A stretch of 64,000 nucleotides of DNA from Sphingomonas kyeonggiensis (GTDB taxonomy: Bacteria; Pseudomonadota; Alphaproteobacteria; Sphingomonadales; Sphingomonadaceae): assembly GCF_030812785.1 (NCBI RefSeq), contig NZ_JAUSTJ010000002.1, positions 310,001-374,000 of the forward strand, read 5' to 3'. Below the pieces are notes generated by a model that saw nothing but the letters and a program-made list of their open reading frames with translations, was not told where the DNA came from and did not search any database. Positions 1 through 8,173 of the stretch are shown in pieces. Position 1 is the first letter of the stretch. Each line of letters begins with the position of its first letter. The translations under genes were made by a program, and so were the position numbers.

Positions 1-2370
1 GCGATCGACCTGTTGGCCTCGGTCACCGGCGTCCACTCCTCCATCGCGATCGGCACGGCGCCGACGCATGGCACGGTGACGGTGGCCGGCGATGTGGTGA
101 CCTATATCCCGGCTGCCACCTATTATGGCGCGGACAGCTTCACCTACACCGCGACCGGCCCCGGCGGCACTTCGCCCGCCGCCACGGTCTCGCTGACGGT
201 GGCGACCCCGCCGGCGCCGACGGCTGCCAACAAGACCGGCGTGACCGTGGGTTATAACAGCTCGGGCACCGCCATCGATCTCAGCACCTCGATCACCGGC
301 GTCCACAGCACGCTGACCGTCTCCACGGCGCCGACCCATGGCACCACCACGGTCAGCGGCGATGTGGTCACCTACACCCCGACCGCCGGCTATTTCGGAG
401 CGGACAGCTTCGCCTATACCGTCACCGGTCCGGGCGGCACCTCGGCGGCCGCAACGGTGAGCCTCACCGTCGATACGCCGCCGCCGCCGAGCGCGGGGCC
501 GGGCACCTCCACCGTGGCGGGCAGCACCACCACGGCGGGGACCAGCGTTCAGATCAACCTCTCGTCGCTGGTGACCGGCGTCTATGACTCGATCCAGATC
601 GCGAGCCAGCCGGCGCATGGCACCGTCACGCTCAGCGGCGGGGCAGGGCCGAGCCTGACCCCGGTCGCGGCGGCGCCGACCTCGCCCTACATCGCCACCT
701 ACACCCCGGCCGCCAACTATGCCGGTACCGACAGCTTCACCTATGTCGCGGTCGGCCCGGGCGGCACCTCGGCACCGGGGACGGTGACGATCACCGTGGT
801 CGGCCAGGTGCCGGTCGCGGCGCCGAAGACCGCGACGGCGGGCGATGGCCAGCTGGTCTCGGTGATGCTCACCGAGGGCGCGGCGCGCGGGCCGTTCACC
901 GGCGCGAACGTGGTCAGCATCTCGCCGGCCAATGCGGCGACCACCAACATCGTCGCGGCGGGCAGTGGCAGCTATCGCCTCGATGTGACGCCGAACAACC
1001 GCTTCGGCGGGACGATCGTCGTCACCTACACGCTCAGCAACGTCTACGGCGCCTCGGCACCGTCGACCGTCACGCTCACCGTCCAGGCACGCCCGGATCC
1101 GCGCAACGATCCGGACGTGGCGGCGATCAGCGATGCCCAGGCCGAAACGGCACGCCGCTTCGCCCGAGCGCAGGTCGCCAACTTCATGCGGCGCACCGAG
1201 CAGCTCCATAATGGCGGCGGCGCTACCGGCCTCGCCATGGGCGTCACGCTCGGCTCGCGCGACGGCATGTCGGTGCGCGAGCGGCCGACCGACAAGGGCT
1301 GGAGCCTCGCGATCACCGATCGCATGCGCTTCTCGGGCGAGGATCCGGCGATCGGCCAGTTCGCCAATGACGCCCAGTCGCCGCTCTCGCGTGCCGACCA
1401 GCTCGGCTATGGCCGGACGGTCGCCACGACCGGCGGTGCGGGTGCCGTGGGTGGTTCGGGCGGCGCCGCCGGCGCCGGCGGGGCCAAGCAGGCCGCGCCG
1501 GGCTCGGACAGCGTCGATGAGGACGGCAACCGCCGGGTCGGCTCGCTGGCCACCTGGGCGGGCGGCGCGATCGACATCGGAACGCGTGACCGGCGGACCG
1601 ATCGCAGCAAGATCACTGCCACCACCGCGGGCCTCAGCGCCGGCGCCGACATCAAGCTCTCCGAAGGGGTGCTGCTCGGCCTGGGCGGCGGCTATGGCAA
1701 TGATCTGAGTCAGATCGGCACGGCGGCGCAGGTGCGCGGCACCAGCACGCTCTATGCCGCCTATGCCAGCATCCAGCCTGTCGGCGGGGCGTTCATCGAC
1801 GGCATGGTCGGCCGCGGCCAGCTCGACTTCACCACCCGGCGTCTTGCCGCGGCGGTGAACGCGACGGCGCGTGGCAGCCGCGACGGCAGCTACACCGTCG
1901 CCGCGCTCTCGGTGGGCATCGATAGCCGGACTGGCCCGCTGCAATGGTCGATCTATGGCCGTGGCGAATATCTCGACGCCGATCTCGACGCCTATGTCGA
2001 GACCGGGGCCGGGCGCTACAATCTGCGCTTCGATGCGCGCGAGGTCAGCTCGATCACCGGTACGATCGGCGGGCGTCTAGAGTATCGCCAGAAGACGAGC
2101 TTCGGTTCGGTCACCCCGCGCATCCGCGCCGAGTGGAACCATGAGTTCGCCGATCTCGATGCGCAGTGGCTCGACTATGCCGATATCCCGGGCACGGCGC
2201 TCTACGGCCTCTCGGCCAATAGCTGGAAGCGCGAGCAGCTCCAGCTGAGCATCGGCACGCGGTTCGACATCCTGAGCAGCGGCTGGTCGTTCGACTTCGA
2301 GACCGGCCTGCGCGCCGGCCAGGGCGAGAAGTCGGGCACCCTGCAGATCCGCCTGTCGAAGCGCTGGTGA
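1..2370 (+). CDS. Autotransporter with Ig-like repeats (5' end outside window)
   Basis: The frame is open to base 1, so the true start lies upstream; 789 codons are visible. The N-terminal half has at least three copies of a roughly 85-residue Ig/cadherin-like repeat, recognised by the recurring pieces APTHGTVTV, DSFTYT and GPGGTS followed by a TVSLTV strand; the third copy is longer and more diverged. After a charged helical linker (about residues 365-400) and a Gly/Ala-rich stretch comes a C-terminal beta-barrel of about 280 residues ending in Trp, as in type V secretion translocators. The expected role is a surface-exposed adhesin or stalk secreted through its own barrel. The substrate or partner cannot be deduced. 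A strong hairpin follows the stop. Confidence 0.85.
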   Translation, partial: AIDLLASVTGVHSSIAIGTAPTHGTVTVAGDVVTYIPAATYYGADSFTYTATGPGGTSPAATVSLTVATPPAPTAANKTGVTVGYNSSGTAIDLSTSITGVHSTLTVSTAPTHGTTTVSGDVVTYTPTAGYFGADSFAYTVTGPGGTSAAATVSLTVDTPPPPSAGPGTSTVAGSTTTAGTSVQINLSSLVTGVYDSIQIASQPAHGTVTLSGGAGPSLTPVAAAPTSPYIATYTPAANYAGTDSFTYVAVGPGGTSAPGTVTITVVGQVPVAAPKTATAGDGQLVSVMLTEGAARGPFTGANVVSISPANAATTNIVAAGSGSYRLDVTPNNRFGGTIVVTYTLSNVYGASAPSTVTLTVQARPDPRNDPDVAAISDAQAETARRFARAQVANFMRRTEQLHNGGGATGLAMGVTLGSRDGMSVRERPTDKGWSLAITDRMRFSGEDPAIGQFANDAQSPLSRADQLGYGRTVATTGGAGAVGGSGGAAGAGGAKQAAPGSDSVDEDGNRRVGSLATWAGGAIDIGTRDRRTDRSKITATTAGLSAGADIKLSEGVLLGLGGGYGNDLSQIGTAAQVRGTSTLYAAYASIQPVGGAFIDGMVGRGQLDFTTRRLAAAVNATARGSRDGSYTVAALSVGIDSRTGPLQWSIYGRGEYLDADLDAYVETGAGRYNLRFDAREVSSITGTIGGRLEYRQKTSFGSVTPRIRAEWNHEFADLDAQWLDYADIPGTALYGLSANSWKREQLQLSIGTRFDILSSGWSFDFETGLRAGQGEKSGTLQIRLSKRW

Positions 2371-2381
2371 TAGAGGGGGAG

Positions 2382-2416
2382 GGCCCGGGACGGCGGCGTT
2401 GTCGCCGTCCCGGGCC
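2382..2416 (+). terminator. Hairpin after autotransporter gene
   Basis: A perfect 14-bp stem (2382-2395 pairing with 2403-2416) with a 7-base loop starts 11 bases after the autotransporter stop. No clear U-run follows, so it may act as a factor-assisted terminator or an mRNA 3' stabiliser. Confidence 0.7.
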
Positions 2417-2717
2417 TGTCCACAACCTCCGCCTCAATCCGTCATCCCGGCGCAAGCCGGGATCTCAGGCGAAGGCGCGATAAGGACGGCGCACTACCAC
2501 AGCTTGCAATGTAGGATTCCGCCTGCTTGGCTCACGCAGCCGGGGTCAAACCCGGTCGCTCTTTGCTCCGTTGGGGAAATAGGATCACGCCGGCGCAAGG
2601 ATGTTGCGAGATGCGGCGCGTTTGCGGGAACTGTGTCAATCTAGCCCGCGCGAAAACCCGCTTTTGGCGTGTACTTCGTGGACTTTGGCGAGTCGCCCGC
2701 CACCGCGTGGTAGGAGG
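2417..2717. other. Gene-free stretch with a short REP-like palindrome
   Basis: Between the autotransporter hairpin and the convergent receiver gene I see no convincing gene. The only clear structure is an 8-bp palindrome at 2444-2463 inside a GTCATCCCGG-type sequence that resembles dispersed repeats of sphingomonads. The stretch 2500-2650 is somewhat less GC-rich than its surroundings, and short frames across it lack ribosome binding sites or recognisable families. Confidence 0.5.
2444..2463. repeat. REP-like palindrome
   Basis: ATCCCGGC-GCAA-GCCGGGAT forms a perfect 8-bp stem with a 4-base loop. A related pair with the same CCCCGG core and flanking GTCA/TGAC lies at 33619-33728, which supports a dispersed palindromic repeat family rather than a chance hairpin. 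Confidence 0.55.
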
Positions 2718-3074
2718 CTAGGTCAGCAACCGGCTGAGCGCCCCAGCGACCTGCGCCTCGCGATACGGCTTCTCGATCATCGGCACATTCTCGCCAAAGC
2801 CCTCGGGCGGCACGCCATAGCCGCTGGCAAAGGCGAAGCGCAGCCCGCGCAGGCGCAATGCCTCGGCGATCGGCGTGCTCCGCTCGCCGCCCAGGTTGAT
2901 GTCGAGGATCGCCACGTCGAAATCGCCATGCTCGGCCAGTTCCAGCCCGTCGGCCAGCCGGCTTGCCGGGCCGATCGTCTCGCAGCCCAGCGCGTCGAGC
3001 AGGTCCTCGAGATACATGGCGACCACCGGCTCGTCCTCGACGACGAGCACGCGCAGGCCCGCGAAGCCGCTCAT
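2718..3074 (-). CDS. Stand-alone response regulator receiver
   Basis: This 118-residue protein is a bare CheY-like receiver without output domain. Visible landmarks are the acidic pocket in VLVVEDEP near the start, the phospho-acceptor Asp in VAILDINLGG and the conserved Lys in MIEKPY. The ATG at 3074 is chosen because it begins the receiver fold and overlaps the stop of the upstream kinase gene as ATGA, implying translational coupling. It is therefore the likely partner of the HWE kinase at 3071-5209. Single receivers paired with HWE kinases commonly act as phosphate sinks or relay inputs in alphaproteobacteria. Its downstream target is not visible here. Confidence 0.88.
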   Translation of the reverse strand: MSGFAGLRVLVVEDEPVVAMYLEDLLDALGCETIGPASRLADGLELAEHGDFDVAILDINLGGERSTPIAEALRLRGLRFAFASGYGVPPEGFGENVPMIEKPYREAQVAGALSRLLT

Positions 3075-5209
3075 TCGGCGCCCTCGGGCAGCGGCGCGTC
3101 GACGGTGCAGACCAGCCCGCCCGGGCGGAAGTCGATCTTGACCGTGCCGCCCAGCTCGGCGGCGAGGCCGCGCTCGATCATCCGCGTGCCGAAGCCGCGC
3201 CGCGTCGGCGGCTCGACCGCCGGGCCGCCCGACTCTTCCCAGCGCAGCGCCAGCCGCGCCGGCCCGTCGCCGCGGATCCGCTGCCAGGCGACCGAGATGT
3301 GCCCCTCGGGGCACGAGAGCGCACCGTGCTTGACCGCGTTGGTCGCCAGCTCGTGGATCGCCAGCGCCAGGCTGATCGCGGTCTTGGGCAGGATCGTCAG
3401 GTCCGGCCCGTCGAGCGTGAAGCGGCCGGCCTCACCATGCGGGCGCAGCGCGTCCTCGATGATCTGCCGCATCGAGACCAGGCTCCAATGCTCGCGGGTG
3501 AGCAGGTTGTGCGCCTCCGAAAGCGCCGCCAGCCGGCCTTCGAACGCGGCACGCGCCTGGCGCGGCGGCACATCGTCCTTGAAGCTCTGCTGCGCGATGC
3601 CCTGGACGATCGCCAGCGTGTTCTTCACCCGGTGGTTGAGCTCGTCGATCAGCAGGCGGAGATGCGTCTCGGCGCGCTTCGCCTCGGTCATGTCGCGCCC
3701 GATCGCGTGCAGCGCCGTCGGCCGGCCCTGCTCGTCCAGGCTTAGCCGCGAATTGACTTCCCAGATCAGCTCGCGCCCGTCCTTGGCGCGCAGCCTGACG
3801 GTCAGCCGCGTCGAGCCGCCATGCTCGAGCTTGCGGTTGAACGCGTCCATGCTGATCGCGAACTGGTCCTCGTCCATGAACTCGCGGATCGAGTGGCCGA
3901 TCAGCTCGTCCTCGGCATAGCCGAGCGCCGCGATCACGGCCGGATTCACGGAAGTGACGCGGTTGTCGAGCGTGGTGGTGATCAGGAAGTCGTTGGCCTG
4001 CTCGAAGATCGTCCGGAAGCGCGCCTCGCTCTCGCGCAGTTCCTCCTCTGCGCGCTTGCGGCCGGTGATGTCGAACGAGACGCCGACGAAGCGGCTCGGC
4101 CGGCTGTCGCCATAGTCGATCCGGTTGCCATGGCTCTGCAGCCAGCGCTCGCTATTGTCGTCCGCGCGGCAGATACGATACTCGATCGTATAGGGCACGC
4201 CGTCCCGGAAACAGCGCTCTGCCGCAGCGCGTGCCATCTGGCGGTCGTCGGGATGGACCCGTTCGATCCACTCCTCGAAGGTGCCGCGATTGTCCGGCCG
4301 CCGGGGCATGCCGAGCAGGTCGAAGCGGTTGGGCGACCATTCGCCCTCCCGCGTCTCCAGATCGGCTTCCCAGGTCGCCATGCCCGCGGTCTCGGTGGCG
4401 AGGCGCAGCGTCTCCTCGTTCTTGCGCAGCGCCTCCTCGTCCTCGCGCCGCCGCGTGACGTCCAGCGCCACTGCCAGCACGCCGAAGGGCTCGCCGCTGG
4501 GCCGCCGGATCACCGCCACCGAATTGTTCACCCAGACGATCCCGCCGTCCTTGCGGATATAGCGCTTCTCATGGGTGTAGGGGGTGCCCTCCCGCACTGC
4601 CCGCTCGAACAGCGGCTCGTTCCGCGCGAGGTCGTCGGGATGGGTGATCTGCTGCATGGTCATGCCCATCAGCTCGTCGCGGCTCCAGCCGGCGATCTCG
4701 CAGAACCGGTCGTTGACCAGGGTGAAGCGGCCTTCCAGATCGACCTGGCCAAAGCCCGCGGTGGTCTGGTTGATGAAGGCGGAAAGCTGCGCCTCGCGTT
4801 CCCGAAGGGCGAGCTCGGCGGTCTTCGCCTCGGTCACGTCATGCGCGACGCCGATGAAGCCGATGTGCCGGCCCTGCGCGTCCCGGCGCGGCTGGGAAGT
4901 GGAGTGCAGCCAGCGCCACTCGCCGGTGGCGCTGCGGTATCGGCCCTCCAGCGCGAAGGTGGTCAGGCTCGCTTCGCCGGCGATCGATGCTGCCAGGATT
5001 TGCGCCGCGTCGTCCGGGTGGATGATCCGTCGCCAGTCGAAATCCAGGGCTTCCTCGTAGGTTACGCCGAGGAACTCGACATAGGCGCGGTTGACGAAGC
5101 TGCGCTTGCGGTCGAGGCGGGTGACCCAGACGGCGACGGGGGCGCTGTCCGCGATGAGGCGGAACTCGTCTTCCCCGACCGGGAGCGGTTCTGCCGGCGT
5201 TCCGGTCAT
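3071..5209 (-). CDS. Multi-PAS HWE-family sensor histidine kinase
   Basis: A 712-residue soluble kinase without transmembrane segments. Four PAS/PAC modules follow one another at about residues 12-135, 137-262, 265-393 and 393-515, each ending in a typical DVTE/DITG-like boundary. The transmitter follows, with the phospho-acceptor His in LNHRVKNTLA and the diagnostic W-x-E motif in RWEESGG, which together mark the HWE subclass. The PAS array suggests a cytoplasmic signal such as light, redox or a small ligand, but no cofactor residue can be assigned with confidence. It sits 36 bases downstream of the CitE-like gene on the same strand and overlaps the downstream receiver, so all three may be co-transcribed. 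Confidence 0.9.
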   Translation of the reverse strand: MTGTPAEPLPVGEDEFRLIADSAPVAVWVTRLDRKRSFVNRAYVEFLGVTYEEALDFDWRRIIHPDDAAQILAASIAGEASLTTFALEGRYRSATGEWRWLHSTSQPRRDAQGRHIGFIGVAHDVTEAKTAELALREREAQLSAFINQTTAGFGQVDLEGRFTLVNDRFCEIAGWSRDELMGMTMQQITHPDDLARNEPLFERAVREGTPYTHEKRYIRKDGGIVWVNNSVAVIRRPSGEPFGVLAVALDVTRRREDEEALRKNEETLRLATETAGMATWEADLETREGEWSPNRFDLLGMPRRPDNRGTFEEWIERVHPDDRQMARAAAERCFRDGVPYTIEYRICRADDNSERWLQSHGNRIDYGDSRPSRFVGVSFDITGRKRAEEELRESEARFRTIFEQANDFLITTTLDNRVTSVNPAVIAALGYAEDELIGHSIREFMDEDQFAISMDAFNRKLEHGGSTRLTVRLRAKDGRELIWEVNSRLSLDEQGRPTALHAIGRDMTEAKRAETHLRLLIDELNHRVKNTLAIVQGIAQQSFKDDVPPRQARAAFEGRLAALSEAHNLLTREHWSLVSMRQIIEDALRPHGEAGRFTLDGPDLTILPKTAISLALAIHELATNAVKHGALSCPEGHISVAWQRIRGDGPARLALRWEESGGPAVEPPTRRGFGTRMIERGLAAELGGTVKIDFRPGGLVCTVDAPLPEGAE

Positions 5210-5245
5210 CGAGGCCCGCTGGAATAGATCCGCAAATTCATGGTG

Positions 5246-6118
5246 TTACTGCCGTCGCATCGCCAGCACCGCCTGGGCGCGCTTGAGGTGCGGCATGTCG
5301 AGCATCTCCCCGTCCAGGCCGATCGTGCCGGCACCCGGATTGGATTTGAAGGCACCCACGATACGGTTCGCCCTCTCGATTTCCGCCAAGGAGGGCGAAA
5401 AGGCGCGGTTGATGACGGCTACCTGGTCCGGATGGATGGCGAGCATCCCGCGGAAACCCGCGCGGCGCGCCTTGGTTGCAACCTTCTCCAGTCCGGCGAG
5501 ATCGCGGAAGTCGCCATGGATCGTCTCGATCGGCGTCACCCCCGCCGCCGCCGCCCCGGCCAGCGCCAGCGCGCGGAACACCTGATAGGGGAAATCATAT
5601 TCCCCGCTCTCGTCGCGATTGTGCGTCGCGCCCAGCGCCGTGGCGCTGTCCTCGGCCCCCCAGGTGAGCGCTGCAAGGCGCGGGCAGCCGGCATAGTCGC
5701 CCAGTCCGAAGATCGCCGGCGCGGTCTCGGTCGCCACCACGATCGTGCGGATCCCGCCCTGGGGCAGGCCGTGCGCCGCCTCAAGCGCGGTGAGGTAATG
5801 GTTGAGCAGTTCCGCCTCGGCGCGGGTCGCCTTGGGCAGCATGATCCCGTCGGGCCGGCCCGGCACGATAGCGGCGAGATCGGCGAGCGCATGCGGCGTG
5901 TCGAGCGGGTTGATCCGCACCCATTGCGGCTGTGCCCGCACGCCGGTCTTCAGATGCTCGGCGACCAGCGCCCGGGCAGCGCCCTTGTTCGCCTCGGCCA
6001 CCGCGTCCTCCAGGTCGAGCAGCACCAGATCGGCTTCGCTCGCGCCCGCCTTGGCGAGCTTGCGCTCGGAATCCCCGGGCGCGAACAGCAGCGAGCGGGC
6101 GGCCAGCGGTTCAGTCAT
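5246..6118 (-). CDS. HpcH/HpaI aldolase, citrate lyase beta-like (CitE-like)
   Basis: The 290-residue protein has the family signature in order: RSLLFAPGDSERK at the N-terminus, an acidic metal-binding LLDLEDAV, IMLPKA, the metal-ligand Glu in VVATETAPAIFG, and WGAEDSATALGA. It matches stand-alone CitE-like proteins, which split or hydrolyse acyl-CoA thioesters such as malyl-CoA or citramalyl-CoA. CitD and CitF partners are absent nearby, so citrate lyase itself is unlikely. The exact substrate cannot be assigned. It is the first gene of a possible minus-strand unit with the HWE kinase and receiver and is divergent from the REC-GGDEF-EAL gene across 159 bases. Confidence 0.85.
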   Translation of the reverse strand: MTEPLAARSLLFAPGDSERKLAKAGASEADLVLLDLEDAVAEANKGAARALVAEHLKTGVRAQPQWVRINPLDTPHALADLAAIVPGRPDGIMLPKATRAEAELLNHYLTALEAAHGLPQGGIRTIVVATETAPAIFGLGDYAGCPRLAALTWGAEDSATALGATHNRDESGEYDFPYQVFRALALAGAAAAGVTPIETIHGDFRDLAGLEKVATKARRAGFRGMLAIHPDQVAVINRAFSPSLAEIERANRIVGAFKSNPGAGTIGLDGEMLDMPHLKRAQAVLAMRRQ

Positions 6119-6277
6119 GCATCCTCCTGTTGTGCGGGCCTTGCTATCGCCTGACGACGGACGGGTAAACCAATGCAGATCATGGCCCGGGCCTTAACCC
6201 TCTCCGCACGCTTTTCCCCTCCGCGCCTTCGCGATTTTACCGCTCCTTAACGCTGTCCGCTTACCTCGTTTGAAGAG

Positions 6278-8173
6278 ATGAGCGAGGGGATTTCGCAAGT
6301 GCGCATTTTGATCGTGGACGACGAACCGGCGATGCACGAGTCGTATCGCCAGGTGTTCGGGGCCCGCAGCGCCGGCAAAGCGACCGCGCTGAACACGCTG
6401 GCGGCCGAACTGTTCGGCGACGAGGAGCCGGTGACCAAGGCATCCGCCGGCGACCTGATCGATTTCGACTGCGCCCATTTCAGCCAGGGCCTCGACGCCG
6501 TCGAGGCGATCCAGGATTCGATCGAGACCGGCGCGCGCTTTGCCGTCGCCTTTATCGACGTGCGCATGCCGCCGGGCATCGACGGCAAGGAGACCGCCCG
6601 CCGCATCCGCGCACTCGATCCCGACATCAACCTGGTTATCGTCACCGGCTATTCGGACTTCTCGCCCCTCGACATCAGCCGCGCCGCCGGTCCGGCTGAC
6701 AAGATCTTCTACATCGCCAAGCCCTTCCAGGCCGAGGAGGTGATGCAGACCGCGACCGCGCTCGCCCATCGCTGGGACGCCGATGCCAAGCTGCGCAGCG
6801 CCATCACGCTGCTCGAGGAGCAGAAGCTCGAGCTGGCCGCCAATGAATCGCGCGCCGTCCATATCGCCAACCATGACTCGCTGACCGACGCGCCCAATCG
6901 CCTGGCCTTCCTCCACATGCTGGGCAAGGCCGTGAAGGGCGACCGCTGCTTCGCCATGGCGATGATGGACCTCGACCGGTTCAAGATCGTCAACGACACG
7001 CTCGGCCATCTCGCCGGCGACGAGCTGATCCGCATGGTCTGCGAGATCCTGCGCGAGCAGGTGCCGGCCGAAGGCTTCGTCGCCCGGCTGGGCGGTGACG
7101 AGTTCGCGATGCTCTATCCGGTCACCGGTGAGGACGAGGCCGAGATGGCTGCCGAGCGGATGCTCAAGGCGGTATCGATCAGCTTCAAGGTGTTCGGCCA
7201 TTCGGTGCAGGGCGGTGCCTCGGTCGGCCTGATGGTCGTCCAGCCCGGTACGATCCACGATCCGATCGACGTGATGCGCCGCGCCGACCTGGCGCTCAAC
7301 GAAGCCAAGCATGGCGGCCGCGGCATGGTCCGCCTGTTCGACGAAGTGATGGACGAGTCGATCCGCTTCCGCCGCCAGATCGAAGGCGGCCTCTCCGAAG
7401 CGATCGCCAAGGGCGAGCTCAAGCTGGTCTTCCAGCCGATCGTCGGCCGCGACCAGCTCGAAGTCACCGGCTTCGAGGCGCTGATCCGCTGGTGCAGCCC
7501 CGAATACGGCATGGTCTCGCCGGGCATGTTCATCCCGATCGCCGAGGAATCGAACCTGATCCACGAGCTGGGCGACTGGGTGATCGACCGCGCGGTCGAG
7601 ACGCTCAAGACCTGGCCGGGGCAATATGTCTCGGTGAACTTCTCGCCGCGCCAGTTTCGCCGCCACAACTTCGTCGCGCATGTGATGGAGCGCGTCGCCA
7701 ATGCCGGCGTCGAGCCGGGCCGCTTCCAGATCGAGATTACCGAGACGGCGATCTTCGACGATGTCGAGCGCGCCGCCGAGACTCTGTTCAAGCTGCGCCA
7801 GATGGGCTTCCGCATCGCGCTGGACGATTTCGGCACCGGCTATTCGAGCCTCTACAACATCCGCCGCTTCGCGCTGGATTGCCTGAAGATCGACCGCAGC
7901 TTTGTCGACGGCATGGGCCGCGAGCGCGAGAGCGCCGCGATCGTCCATTCGATCATCCATCTCGGCCGCGCGCTGGGCATGGAAGTGGTTGCCGAGGGCG
8001 TCGAGACCGAGGCGCAGCTTCAGGCGCTTCGTCTGGCGGGCTGCAGCCATCTCCAGGGCTATTATCTCGCCCGCCCGATGGATGTGGAGGACGCGCTCGT
8101 TCTCGCCAACAAGGGCTATATCGGCGACGCGGAGCCGGCTGAGCTCGAGCTGGGCAACGGGACGCACGGCTGA
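6278..8173 (+). CDS. REC-GGDEF-EAL cyclic-di-GMP signalling protein
   Basis: This 631-residue protein begins with a receiver domain (ILIVDDEP, phospho-acceptor in AFIDVRMPPG, Lys in IAKPFQ) carrying an unusual insertion of roughly 40 residues after the first helix. A helical linker leads to a GGDEF domain with intact RLGGDEF and an EAL domain with FEALIRW, EITETA, LDDFGTG, KIDRSF and AEGVET. Both cyclase and phosphodiesterase sites therefore look catalytically complete, giving a bifunctional regulator of cyclic-di-GMP switched by phosphorylation. No RxxD inhibitory site is evident ahead of GGDEF. Its stop overlaps the start of the following kinase as TGATG, making that kinase the obvious phosphodonor. 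Confidence 0.93.
   Translation: MSEGISQVRILIVDDEPAMHESYRQVFGARSAGKATALNTLAAELFGDEEPVTKASAGDLIDFDCAHFSQGLDAVEAIQDSIETGARFAVAFIDVRMPPGIDGKETARRIRALDPDINLVIVTGYSDFSPLDISRAAGPADKIFYIAKPFQAEEVMQTATALAHRWDADAKLRSAITLLEEQKLELAANESRAVHIANHDSLTDAPNRLAFLHMLGKAVKGDRCFAMAMMDLDRFKIVNDTLGHLAGDELIRMVCEILREQVPAEGFVARLGGDEFAMLYPVTGEDEAEMAAERMLKAVSISFKVFGHSVQGGASVGLMVVQPGTIHDPIDVMRRADLALNEAKHGGRGMVRLFDEVMDESIRFRRQIEGGLSEAIAKGELKLVFQPIVGRDQLEVTGFEALIRWCSPEYGMVSPGMFIPIAEESNLIHELGDWVIDRAVETLKTWPGQYVSVNFSPRQFRRHNFVAHVMERVANAGVEPGRFQIEITETAIFDDVERAAETLFKLRQMGFRIALDDFGTGYSSLYNIRRFALDCLKIDRSFVDGMGRERESAAIVHSIIHLGRALGMEVVAEGVETEAQLQALRLAGCSHLQGYYLARPMDVEDALVLANKGYIGDAEPAELELGNGTHG

Noticed and set aside
2530-2560. Possible tRNA T-arm-like GGGTCAAACCC
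   Set aside because: No acceptor stem, anticodon arm or CCA-proximal pairing can be built around it.
6194-8167. Long open frame on the minus strand opposite the REC-GGDEF-EAL gene
   Set aside because: It is antisense to a gene with complete family motifs. Its product is rich in Asp, His, Arg and Val without recognisable domains, as expected for a GC-rich shadow frame.
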